Assembly (NCBI RefSeq): GCF_016086655.4
Contig: NC_052136.2
Span: forward strand, 48,228,492 to 48,292,491
DNA from: Lepeophtheirus salmonis
Taxonomy: Eukaryota; Arthropoda; Copepoda; Siphonostomatoida; Caligidae
Direction of reading: 5' to 3'
DNA length: 64,000 bases
In this document: piece after piece, positions 22,819 to 34,109 of the stretch
Layout of the letters: every line of letters begins with the position of its first letter
How positions within the stretch are numbered: the first letter of the stretch is position 1
Program-made: the position numbers and the translations under genes
Notes under the pieces: model-generated
Database searches by the model: none
What the model saw: the letters and a program-made list of their open reading frames with translations, nothing else
Told to the model about the DNA's origin: nothing

Positions 22819-25605
22819 TTTGAGATAATACATATCTGCAAACAAATATAAATATAAGGTATAGTGCTCTTTTCTGACTGGACTATAAAATTCTCAGAAT
22901 AGGAGGTTGAATTGAATAAAGCAAAGTTTGTCTAACTATTTGTTTGATTATCTGAAAATGCACCCATTTAAAAATGAGCCTAAATAGCTATTACGTATCG
23001 CGTCTTATTAAAAATGAAAAAAAAAAATAAGAAATATATTGAAGGACCACAATACAATATAAATTAAGATAATATAGTTATGGAGTCAAAAGTGTAAAGC
23101 CTTATTGGCCAAAGTATAATTGAAGATCGAAATCAAATTAACTTCTTCATAAGTCCTTGCTAGATACAAAGGGTGGTTTGTGTTTATCTTCTTTCACTCA
23201 TAATTCATCTCAGCTACACTAATAAAACGTCATAACAGCTAAGGTTCTCTCCTCCAATACAATCTTCAAATGGTCAGAATTAATATTTAATTTACCTATT
23301 TCTTTTATTTTTATATGCCGAAAGATCACATTTTATACAACTCTAAATGTACATATCAAAAGCCCAAAATCTCTGTAAGCCTGAAAAAATGCCATAAATT
23401 ATACACGAGCTTTGAGGAACAACAAATCTGATACCGAATATAACTAAAAACAAAGGTAATCCTTTTGTTGCTACATTTAATACGTTTGAACTTTCATAAT
23501 AAGGAGGAATAGTTTATGTTAACCTTACCATCTTGTAGGTAAATAAAATACACTTTTTTTTTTAATTTACACGACAAGGGTTTGAACTTTTTCACATCTT
23601 TAATTAATCATCATAAATTTCTTTGAACATTCTAAAAAAGGCGTATTGAACAAGAAAAATACAAGTAGAATTTTTTTAAATTTGAAAACTAATTAGAACG
23701 ATCTCAAATTTATTTTCTATGAGGGAGTTTTGAATTTGTCAGAAAATTTATCAACTAACATTTTGCCTGTTTTGTAAGATGTAATCGCTTTAGTCAGCCG
23801 CTCTTCATTAAAATTATTCTTTGTCAAAGTAGCTATAAGTTATGAATCCAACCCAAGTGATGCAATTTCTTTCACTTACCTCTCTTAAGTCATAAAAGCA
23901 ATATTTCTAGATTAGTAACCAAATACTTCTTACTAACTAGAATTAAAATGTTATATTTTTGAGGAAGTGTAAGTTAACAATAAAAATAATTAAACACATT
24001 ATGCGGGAAAAGTAAAAATGTATCGTTGCTGGCCATAGTAACATAACCATATACTATAATATTCTCATTTCAATATTCTTAATATGGGCCAGTAAAATTT
24101 TTTAGAACATTTTTATTATATTTATTATTTTTATGGAGGGGGTCTGATGCACCAAATCTAATGTAATTGAAAAAACAATGAAAGAACAGACTTAAAAAAA
24201 TGAGCCTCTACCTTTTAAAATTAACTCTTATTAACATCTCAAAGAAAAAACTTTTCGACTTTATTTGATTTTTCTATCAATAATAGTTACTATTTTTATA
24301 AAAAAATGCTAAAAAAAAACTTTTGTTTAACAAAAGAAAAAAAAGAAATTTTTTTTTTTTTTTTTAGAGGGGGATAAAGGAAGTTTTGGTCTACGTGATG
24401 ATATACAATATTGATGAAAAAAAATAAGGGGGAAAAATCAAAATGGATTACACGACTTATAACAACAGCACCAAAAATCCTAATTGCAATCATAGGCCCT
24501 CTACTTTCAAAAACAGTTAAACACAAAGTCTCAGTGTTAAAACTTTGCCCGTTCTCGCCTTCACAGTTTGTTATATTAACATATCACAAATAAAAGGGAG
24601 AAAAAAATAATGACTGGGTTTTGGGATGCCTATTCTTAATACTAACAATATATATAATGCGCTGCAAAAGAGCATAAACTTTACATTTTATAGTATCAAA
24701 AATTCCGTGATGATATAAATTATGCTAAAGAGAAGTGCTTAAATATTATTATTAACGTATGCAGTTATTAATGTATCAACAAAAAACCAAAATATGTTGT
24801 TATATAATGGCATTATAAATAATAATTATTGGAAACATCCCCTCTTGATAATGTATTTTATATTTAATTAATCATCTTTTTTCACACCTCAAAACTTCCC
24901 AGACCATAAAATATATATATATATAAATTTCATAAATTAGTTAGCTGTGGCATTTTAAAATAAAAAAACTATGAAGTATTAATATTCAATATACCTATAC
25001 TATGGTGGTCTTGGTGTACTGACGCCTTTAAAACAATTCCAAACAAGTTGGTATTAAATCTATTACCTACAGCACCACTATGTCATAAAAACAGTTACCC
25101 ACCACTTCTCTCTCATACCAATCAAAATTATTCTTTATAAAACAAGCAAGAATATAGATTATAATTTTCTTAAAGCATATTTAATAAATAACAATGTAAG
25201 GTTGCTTAAAATTGTTTAAAAATAATTATTTTTGATTATTTGAAATACTGTAATAAGTATTTAATATTAATTTAGAGATGAAGATTTAAAATTGAAATAT
25301 TTTTTATGTCTAATGTATTTAAATTATATTTATTAATTAAATGTGTGTCAGCTATTTTACTTATAAAAATTTAATTTCTAAGCTATTCTTGCACTTAAAA
25401 TGTTCATTACTTATTAGAATTAATAAAAAATTGAATCAACTATATTTCATTTCGAAAAAATCGTCCCATTAAATTTTTTATTCTGGATGCCAAGGTGAAA
25501 CAGAACAGATGGAAGGATAGGAAAGCATCTATTTACCAGCCGACTCCATTCTTTCTCTTAATAGGCAAAATGACTTAAAATGCAATAATAGTATGGAAGA
25601 AGAGT
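22819..25605. other. AT-rich non-coding stretch
   Basis: No gene was recognised. Overlapping open frames on both strands at about 24410-24590 include a more balanced segment (minus-strand ESRGPMIAIRIFGAVVISRV) but nothing I can name. A short TA microsatellite lies at about 24909-24925. Confidence 0.4.
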
Positions 25606-25610
25606 TTTAC

Positions 25611-25763
25611 CAAGAAAGACTTCATCAATGCTACGTACGGAGAGTCCAAGGATCTTTCTTTCTTTATTGTCCTTCGAAGGGGCACTAAGTTATTTTCCAA
25701 AGAAGGGTTTGGAATATTAGCTATTCCCGGAGAAACTTCTTCAGCATTATGCACAGACAATCT
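25611..25763 (-). CDS. Possible internal coding exon, unknown gene
   Basis: On the minus strand, a plausible acceptor (TTTCACTAG at 25764-25772) and a plausible donor (TTG|GTAAAA at 25611/25610) bracket exactly 51 open codons. They read RLSVHNAEEVSPGIANIPN, then PSLENNLVPLRRTIKKE, then RSLDSPYVALMKSFL. Composition is much less AT-biased than in the flanks and looks like a flexible, phosphorylatable protein segment. I do not recognise the family. It lies downstream of, and on the same strand as, the receptor cyclase, so it could be a later exon of that gene or part of another gene. A chance open frame is also possible. Confidence 0.3.
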
Positions 25764-28560
25764 CTAGTGAAATTGAATAGTGAATTAAACTTGCCTGTTA
25801 TATTTAACAATACATTTATTTAGAATTTATAATACAAAGTTTTATCAACTAGCTCAATGGGCATACATAAATAATGAACTAAATTTGTCTTTCTTCCATT
25901 TACCTTCTTGTAAATGATTTTAAAAAATGTCAAAAAAGATTTATTGAACTAAATTAGAAAAAATTACATTGAAAAAAAAAAAAGAAGTTTATTCTAATGC
26001 AAAAATTGTAAGCAATTAGAATTGGCAAATGTTCACAAAAAAGTTCTTAGACATTATAAATGCAAGCACAATTTAAGTTATGGACTAAAATGTTTTAATA
26101 GTAGTTCTAGAGTAATATGTCAGCGTTATTTAGTTATTAATTTAATCTTACGTAATCTTTTTTTCTTCAAAAGCAGAGTATAGTTCATTTATAAGCTAAT
26201 ATTCGGAATTTAAATGTTTCCACAGATTACATATAAAAAAACTCACGCAGCAATGCCCCTAAAAGAATGAGAATTTTGTACAACACTTATACGGACTATT
26301 CGATATCTTCAGAACTACGAATTAATATTTCATTATTTTTGCCAGTCAGAAGTAGATTTTGTTTGTTCTTTTTAAATAAAATTTTTCTTATAAAATAGTA
26401 TTGTAGATTCACTCTCCCTGCACACTCTTGTCCATTAGAATGGCCAAAAATTATATCATTTTTCATCAACCGATTAATTAATCCTCTTCTCAATTAACTT
26501 AATCACTGGGTGTATTCGTGTTGAATCAATATGAAATTGAAAGAAATTTCTAATTCATTCATGTATCAATTGTATTTTACCTCTTCTGGAATATTTATGA
26601 ATTTACTTAAGAAAAGAGATGCCGTCTCCATTATATATCTCTGCCACTTCTAGCGAGAGTTCCTAAAAAATACTTTATAATTACAGAAGTAGATTTTAGT
26701 AAAATAATTTGTAATTGAAAAACCTTAGTATAACAAAAAATGGTATCGTTGTAAATACCATTACATTATTTTTAACGATAAACAGCTTAATGAAGTAAAA
26801 TGTTGCTGGTTCGGATATATTTTGTTTAATTCAGTCTTATAATTTTTGAACAATGACCAAACAGTTGAGTCTATGCTCATAAAATCTTGTATTTTCCGGA
26901 AACTCTTAAATTATTTTGAACTGTAGTTATGGTGATTAAATGTCGACATTGTCAAAACTTAACACAAAATTTATTACAAAATAGGTCCTAATAAGGGTTG
27001 TGTCTGTCTTAAATATCTTAGTGAAGAATAAGCATGTCCCACATCCTCTCTTGTCGTTACTATTGGTCTTTGAAATTGTCCTACACCTTAATATACTCTT
27101 TCCATATATATTATACTGAAGTGCCTCAGATTACGGTTTGAGCTCGTAAAGTAATACTTTTTTGCATTTATCATTGTTATGCTGTTAAAGACAGACCAAA
27201 TACTCGCGAAAAGTATTATTTATTATTAATTAAGGCTAACCCATTAAGGCCGAAGTATAGAGTTTTATATATATTTATTTATACCAGTTTAAACATGTAA
27301 TATATCCATGAATATATATTTTATTTTATCTTTGCTTTTTTATAAGGATACTCATGATGATCCAGATAATACCTTATTTATATATTTATAGGTATAAAGT
27401 ACTTTCAATATAAATATTTGCAGGATTGTTGATAGAAGTTTTTTTGAATCGGCGATCAATTGCGATATGGGGATATAATATCGCCATATCGCTGTATCGC
27501 AATCGAACCTGGTCTTTCTATTGCAACCAAAATAGGAAAAAAATTGCGATCCTATCAAATTGTAAAAAATTAGATATCAGCTTATGTCCCTTTTTTACTG
27601 AGAAGAATTAAGAAAAAGAAAAACTTTTCCTTCTTGAGGAGGCCATCTTATTTTAAGATCAGCCATCCAGCCATCTGTCCCAGGATGTGCAGAAAGAGAG
27701 TAATTTTTTGTTTAATAATATTATTTCGATAGGAGGGAAGCTTTATCAAGTTTTTTTATATTTCGAATAGAACGATAGTGTGTTTTGTGAAAAAAAATTA
27801 GGCATACCTTTTTTATGCTATTATTTAATTGATAAGTAATAGTCAGTAAATCAAATTTTTTACTTTTTTTAATTTGGAGCTTATTGATACATTTTTTTTA
27901 AATTATCATTTGAATTGAAGGAGCTACTCAAATTCGTGAAAAATGTTAAATTTTCGATCTTCATGGGATTTTTTTTTTTTTTGCATTGAGATAATATTTT
28001 AAAAATAACGACGATCACTTTTCTATGACACACATTGAAAAAGTGTGCAATTTAGAAATGCCATTAATATTTAGAACAAAACAAGACGTCTAAATTTGTA
28101 GACGGTTACATTTCCATTACTTTAGGATATTTTATTTTGGTTATAAAAGAAAAATTTTTGTATGACATAAATAATATTTGAAAAAATACACAAACAGTGT
28201 ATCCTAATATATCTGAAAATATAATTTTAAAAAGTACATACTTAAAAAGTTAACAAAAACATAGGTATGTTCCTCTTAATTGAATAAGCAGTAGTAGCAA
28301 ATTAATTTATTTTTTTAGGTATTTAATTGGTACTTTACTTTCACTAAGCATGTGTCACTAAAACGCAATAATCTATTTATGTAAATTAAAAACATGGTAC
28401 TTCAATGTATTTTAATTTAAAGAAAACTTCCAATTTTCTATGTATATATGTACTTTTTTTTCAAATATTCCTATAATTGGATAGATGGAGTTGGATTGAA
28501 TAATTATAAGTAAGCATTATGGTATTACAATTTATCCAACTAACATAGGAATCTAGTGTG
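25764..28560. other. AT-rich stretch with weak coding-like segments
   Basis: Two weak minus-strand candidates lie here. One begins with ATG at 26631 (METASLFLSKFINIPEE, followed by GAG|GTAAAA). The other is a frame at 26296-26493 containing FGHSNGQECAGRVNLQ. Neither joins the other or any other exon in phase, so I do not call genes. An imperfect inverted repeat lies at about 27458-27504 (ATTGCGAT and ATCGCAAT outer arms). Confidence 0.3.
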
Positions 28561-28566
28561 TAGCCC

Positions 28567-28584
28567 ATATATATATATATATAT
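28567..28584. repeat. (AT)9 microsatellite
   Basis: There are nine AT units in a row. It lies at what would be the 3' end of the LINE relic at 28590-29475, where simple-repeat tails are common in some LINE clades. Confidence 0.8.
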
Positions 28585-28589
28585 TTAAA

Positions 28590-29475
28590 GTAAAATACAC
28601 CTTTATATAAAATTATGACAAACACAATAAAACAAACTAACTATCTGAATATAACACACTCCTTACACATAACTGATATGAGGTAATGAAAAAACAATAA
28701 CAAGAAAAACGTCAATAAAAATCACAACTTTTTGCATTGTTCTCGTGTGAGTTATAAAGCTTGTAAGGCTAACTCGACGTTCATTCTAAAGCCAGAGCTC
28801 TCCAGCAGTAATAATATTGAGGAGTGTTCATTCCTTGTAGCCAGTCTTAGGTTATAGTTCAAGGGTTCATCATGTCCTAGGATCTTGATAACTAAGCTTA
28901 TCGTCACTTAAAGAAGGTATAAAAGCCCTTTAAATATGTTTTCCTTGAAATTGCTTCCTCTGGTGTCTTTGTACTTTGGCTTAATTAATATTGCCCATAA
29001 ATCTTTGCTTGTATGAATTCTTTTGAGCCATCTAATGTTCAAGGTTCTCAGAAAAACATGTTGACAAGTTGTAAGCCCCACTTTGAGGTTAAAGCAATCA
29101 ATTTAAATTCAGAAATATACTTCCTTCGTCCTTCCCATAGAAACTGTTCTCTCTTTACCGTTATTATATATCAATTGCTTTATGTGAAAGGGGAATATCG
29201 CAAAAAGTGCATAATTTTTGGTAGAACTTTTTGGTTCCAAATGTATATTTATCAAGTATGTTTATCCTATATGTGACTAGCCCCTTCAAAGGCTTTGGTA
29301 ATTATGCTCAACATTTTATCCCTTCTTTTGTGTAATGAGTCTTCCTTACTATGGCAGGGAACCATAATACCCAACAGTGATGCAGAGTCAATGTATGAAT
29401 ACGAAGAAAACTCCTGGATAAGTTCATTTTCCATAGATGCAAGTACTTGTGTCTCTGTGATATAATAAATATCCT
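28590..29475 (-). mobile_element. LINE reverse-transcriptase C-terminal relic, perhaps 5'-truncated
   Basis: The minus strand opens near 29473 with DIYYITETQVLASMENELIQ, which fits the segment from the second aspartate of the reverse-transcriptase Y-x-D-D motif onward. It continues EFSSYSYID and LGIMVPCHSKEDSLHKRR to a TAG at 29267. After frame changes come EQFLWEGRRKYISEF and KLIALTSKWGLQLVNM (about 29165-29065), then LRTLNIRWLKRIHTSKDLW (about 29050-28995). FLW-G-R, the K-GGL-L-N type block and the final W-KR signature are typical of the end of non-LTR reverse transcriptases. Finger and upstream palm motifs and the endonuclease are absent, as expected for a 5'-truncated insertion. Confidence 0.6.
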
Positions 29476-29571
29476 AGAATATAAATATAAATATTTAGAA
29501 ATATAACTTAAGAATTGTTGTCACTTCTGAAATGCATATATTCTTTGTATATTTCTTTCTTTAAGAATCAC

Positions 29572-29759
29572 CTGGAGACGAACCTTGGCACAATAATTTC
29601 TCCCAATAACGGTGTCTATGAGCGATGGCGATTCCATGCTTTGCTTAAATATTTTTAAGTAGGCGGAAATATTTTTATAAATTTTTACATCTAAAATAAA
29701 GTTCTTTTTTATTTCATTTTCCTCATCTGTTTGATATTTTGTAATCAAAATATGTCTAC
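29572..29759 (-). CDS. Possible coding exon, unknown gene
   Basis: An acceptor (ATTATCTCTAG just above 29759) and a donor (CTCCAG|GTGATT at 29572/29571) enclose 62 open codons. They include ITKYQTDEENEIKKNF, KIYKNISAYLKIF and SMESPSLIDTVIGRNYCAKV. The entering phase equals the phase in which the receptor-cyclase exon at 33852 leaves, but the sequence does not look like the rest of a kinase-homology domain. One phase match in three is expected by chance. It directly precedes the LINE relic and might instead be old transposon sequence. Confidence 0.22.
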
Positions 29760-32025
29760 CTAGAGATAATGAATCAATGCACTTTTAAGTAATTATATAT
29801 TATCCCAATTATAAAATTGTTCCACAAATTTATCGTACAAACAGTTGATTTATTATTTCAACAATATTAACATACATACATTCTCCCAATATAGTTATTT
29901 TCTATCATGAAACAGAAGACAACTTTTGAGTTATTTGCAATATTGAATGCGCCAAGTTCTTTAAATAATAAATAAATATAATAAATGTTTTTTTATTAGT
30001 GAGTTTCTAGTCGAGTCAGGAGAAATTTGATCTCAATCAAGCACAATTCTCAAAATGTACCACTGTAAAATTAATCTCTTCTGACATAAATATAAGTATA
30101 CCTATTTATATGTGGATATAAGCAATAATATGGAGTCTTATGATAACTACCCAAGACACTATAGCAAACAGTCAAATCCGGATAAGAGAAACATTTGCGA
30201 AAAACCTATTTTTACTCAGACTCAAATTGTTTATCCCATAAACTATTTCCCATAAAGGCAACATAATGTTAAAAAATCCTAACAAATGGATCATTTGGAT
30301 GTTTTTTATTAAGAATACATTCCTTAAAACTAACGAACAAAAATAAACAAACATTTTTAAGACTCACACGAAACTTTTTTTATCTCATTTGTCTGTTATA
30401 ATATAAATAAGAAGAAAATTCTATAGAATTGACTTGATAATCCCATCATTGAGTAAAAAAAAAATGTAATTCCCAAAAAACAAAGAAAATTGCCGGACTA
30501 TATTATATAATATGCCTTAAAATTTATGGTAAACTTTCTTATTTAATGTGCAGGTTAGCAATGTACATAGGCTATAAACAGATAAATTTTTTTTACTTCA
30601 CTTTAACATTTTGCTGGAGCTGAGGAGATGCTTTTATCATAATTTGAAAATAAATATTAGTACATTTTTTTAAAGATTATTTGTAACCATTATACAATAC
30701 TATTATAATAATTATATTTTTTCTTGCAGTGGATGTTTTCAATGAAGATGGTTTGACGATTGTCATAATATCAATATTATTAAACCGATTTCATAAATTT
30801 TGTTTATGTATATATATTAATTTTTTGTACAGGGAGCTCAGAAATTTAGCGGAAAACATCGCAAGTATCGGGTTCAATGTAATCTTAGTATAGTATCGTT
30901 TTAAATATATTCGTCTATTGGTACTACTTTTGTACTAGTACATGAAATTAATGCTTGTTCAGATTAACAATACTTAGTTTATTCTTTTATTAGTTGACCA
31001 TATGAAGTAATGAAATTTAAAAATATTTTTTTTATAATTAAGTATGTATATTAATCGGCAGTATTGAGCTTATTCCAATAACTGACACTTCAAAAAAGGC
31101 CAATATGATACCTATTTTTATGTATAGGTACACCATAAAATCTATCAATATCAGTTTTTACACAGTATCGTGTTTTTATTTACCTCGATTGCTTACTACA
31201 TTGTCCTTAAGGGTTATTATATAACTATGTAAGTCATCCTAAGAAATTGATTTTTTTTTATGGAGGTACATTGTACATTTTTTTTAGAGGATTGGAGTTG
31301 TTCACATTATATAACAGAAAATATTGACCGAAACTTTTCCGTTGCAAGGTTATTGTTTTGTAAGATCTGACATATGTGTCTGCCTATGGATAACTTACAT
31401 ACTGATGCATAAATTGAGATCAATCAGTTCAACCCACAAAAAATTGCAACCTTAAAAAATAAATATCATCCCCTTGAATCTTCTTGATTGTATACTAGAT
31501 TCACCATCTTGTCTTAAAAGAATAACAGATTTGAATGGAATATTAAGAAAAAAGTGATCCATAGATAATTACAAAATAGCAATCTGACATAATCTAAAAT
31601 ACATATTTCATACACAGTCATTCTAAAGTCCAAAAATTGGCAAGTGGTGTGCTGTGGACACGTTCACAGAAAGTAATTAATATACACAAAATCAAATCCA
31701 TTACTTTTTAAAATAAATTAATTTATTTTTAGCACCTCAAAGATAATAATAATTATATGCATAATCAAAGAAAAAAATTAAACATCATAAATCTGTTACC
31801 TATAATTAGAAATTAAATTTTAGGCATGTTCAAAAACATATAAAGTTCAAATGTAAAAAAAATAAAGAAATTTTTTTGAGTAATCTTTTTAAAAAACAAT
31901 AATTCTATTTCGAGTTCACGAATTGCCATGATTGAACATTAGAAACACTTCTACCAGATTCAATAGAGTTGATCTTATCTAGTGGTACATAAATTATTAT
32001 TATTTTTCAAGTTTTCAAGAATAAA
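29760..32025. other. AT-rich non-coding stretch
   Basis: No gene was recognised. I looked here on the minus strand for the rest of the receptor cyclase (the CW-E-P-RP kinase-lobe end and the cyclase motifs) and did not find it. Confidence 0.4.
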
Positions 32026-32030
32026 ATTTA

Positions 32031-32850
32031 AACAAGAAGTTTTTTGAGGACATTTTTATGGACAAAATAATCTGAAAATAGTGATCGGCACAGTTTTAAT
32101 TGAATATGTGAGCCCTCATCTCTAATAATTGCTTCAATACGAGACCTAAAAACCTTGACTATATACATAGTCAAACTCGAGCTTGCTCCATTCCTTCTTA
32201 ATGGAAGCCTCGAGAGACTGGACATTCGTGTGAGGAATAGCACACACCCTCTCCTCCAGATGCTCTTCAATAAAGTAGTTCAAGGGATTTTCGTCTGGAG
32301 AGGAGGACGGCCAATGTTTGAGGTCCCTAAAGTCTGGAAAGTTGTCATCTAAGAAAGGCCTTGATATTATCGGAGCAATGACGCAGAACTCTGTCTTGAG
32401 TGAAAAAAATTGTCCATGAACTTTTCTCTGGCTAAGGTAGCACTTACTTATCTAGAAGTTCGAAGTAAGCATCTGCATTGAGCCACCACTTACTCACCAC
32501 AAATATGTCAGAGCAGTCTTTCACTGTCCTGGTCACTTGATTATTTGTTCGAAAGACATATCTAACTGAAGCTGATACATTGTCTAAATGTTCGATTGTG
32601 ATATAGTGGCTGTTGTGCTTATACACAGTGGCATCAATGGTATTTTTTTTATTTTCAATAGAAACGAGCAAAATTTTGCTTAAATTTTTGTTGGCCTTGA
32701 GATAATTTAAAATCTGTTTTTTTTCTTGCCAACATCTCAGCTTTCTTTGTTCAGAGACAAGATGTATTGTTGTCCTCCCACGTGATTTTGCACAAACGTC
32801 ATTCAGGATTGATAATAATAAAATATGTACCAATAGATAAGATCAACGGA
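32031..32850 (-). pseudogene. Mariner-type transposase relic, second half
   Basis: A 129-codon minus-strand stretch (32833-32444) shows LNYLKANKNLSKILLVS, TIDATVYKHNSHYI, NVSASVRYVFRTNN and LNADAYFELLDK. This is the catalytic-domain start of a Tc1/mariner-type transposase. The first catalytic aspartate, normally in FSDEKNF, is lost in the SIENKKN segment. Another frame downstream gives NVQSLEASIKKEW-like pieces and ends FRSRIEAIIRDEGSHIQ (about 32160-32100), the usual C-terminus of this type. Frameshifts lie between the parts. The DNA-binding N-terminus and clear terminal repeats were not found. Confidence 0.65.
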
Positions 32851-33851
32851 TATATAGATATATCTACAGATATACAGGTAATAATTATTTCTTTTATATA
32901 ATTCTCCCTCTCTAGACAGCTGTTATTACAAACAAAAGATGTCCTCATACGATGCACTACTTAAATTTAAAAACGCAATCCGAAACTGTTACATTCACAT
33001 CATTCTTTTCAACTCTATTCTACCCTCTTCACTTATAATATTAAATATTTTTGATACTGTTACTGTCTCATTAACAGAACACTTTCGACCAGTTCCTATT
33101 ACTTGGAGGATATAGAATAAATAAAATATTTTCTTCTAAATTTTCCTTTTGTCATTGACTTTGAATATTTTTCATTAAGTTGGTGTAAAATTTCGTTCAC
33201 AGGAAGATATTTTATATGAAAACAATATGTTCTTATGAATCACTATGATTACTTTACTGACAAAAAATTTTAGACACCAAATTCAACATGAAATAAAAAT
33301 GTAAGAAATAAATCTGAATAATTAATTATCTATCATTAGCAACATCAAGGTACAAAAAAATATTTTCACTGGGAATGTGAATATGTAGACTTTATAATTC
33401 ACAAGATATTCGATTCAACAGCACTCTCGATTCGAGCTAAACTCTTCAGTAATACAGCTCCCCTGTAATAATTTATATATATTTTTGGTGTAAAGTAATC
33501 CAGACTACAGATAGATAAAAATTAATTTAATAAATCTTGCATGTCGATTAATAAGTTCATACTAGATATGTATCTGTGAATTAATGGTCTGTAATGAGTT
33601 GGTTAAATTATATTTCCTTAGATGGGTAGAATGTGTTTATTACCAACTGATTTAAGTTCTTCCTTTTGTTGTTTTTTTTAGAAAAAAAGTTGTGAGATAA
33701 GGTAACGCCGTACCTCAACTGAGCACCGTAAATTCACAAATAGCATCTGTTCAACGATAGACTAAAAACTACACTGTTATAAATAAACATATTATGTAAC
33801 ATAGAATGATATTTATCAAAAAAAAAATCCAAATTTAAATAAATTGCTTAC
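32851..33851. other. AT-rich stretch downstream of the last receptor exon
   Basis: This would be intron of the receptor gene. It starts at a good donor (GTAAGC at 33851-33846). Nothing else was recognised. Confidence 0.4.
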
Positions 33852-34109
33852 CTTTACAATCAATATTTCTGTACCAAATCCCGAAAGGACCTTTTCTCAT
33901 AACGATTTCATGAGCGATAATTGCAAAGGAGTACACATCTCCTCTCTGCGTTCCAAGAAATTTCTTTTTGGAATTATGAGTATGATGGTTGAGATGATGA
34001 AATCCACCTTGAGAAATAGGCATACCACCACTAAATTGCTGATAATTATACAAAGGATACTTTGAACCATCTTCCTTTCGTAAAATTTCAGGAGCTGTCC
34101 ACAATAACT
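33852..34109 (-). CDS. Receptor guanylyl cyclase exon: TAPE loop to helix F
   Basis: The acceptor is TTAATTATAG and the donor AAAG|GTAAGC. The first two bases complete a Lys codon, giving LLWTAPEILRKEDGSKYP. Helix F follows as GTQRGDVYSFAIIAHEIVMR, then KGPFGIWYRNIDCKG. Between them lies an insert rich in Gly, His, Asn and Ser (about 35 residues, GGMPISQGGFHHLNHHTHN) in the loop that is short in most family members. The next exon must start with two bases that complete a G-- codon. I did not find it. Confidence 0.92.

Noticed and set aside
23215..23275. A minus-strand HLKIVLEERTLAVM segment that recalls the coiled-coil LEELVEERT motif between pseudokinase and cyclase.
   Set aside because: Only a few residues match. 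The flanks are not coiled-coil-like and no fitting splice sites or adjoining cyclase exon are present.
28912..28930. GGTATAAAAG on the plus strand as a TATA box.
   Set aside because: No plausible coding sequence follows on the plus strand, and it lies within the LINE relic of the opposite strand. TATA-like words are common in such AT-rich DNA.
29267..29759. A two-exon gene on the minus strand (29759-29572 joined to 29473-29267) with matching phase and a stop codon.
   Set aside because: The second part reads as the segment after the reverse-transcriptase active site and continues, through frame changes, into FLWEG and W-KR signatures of a LINE. The apparent splice is therefore most likely chance.
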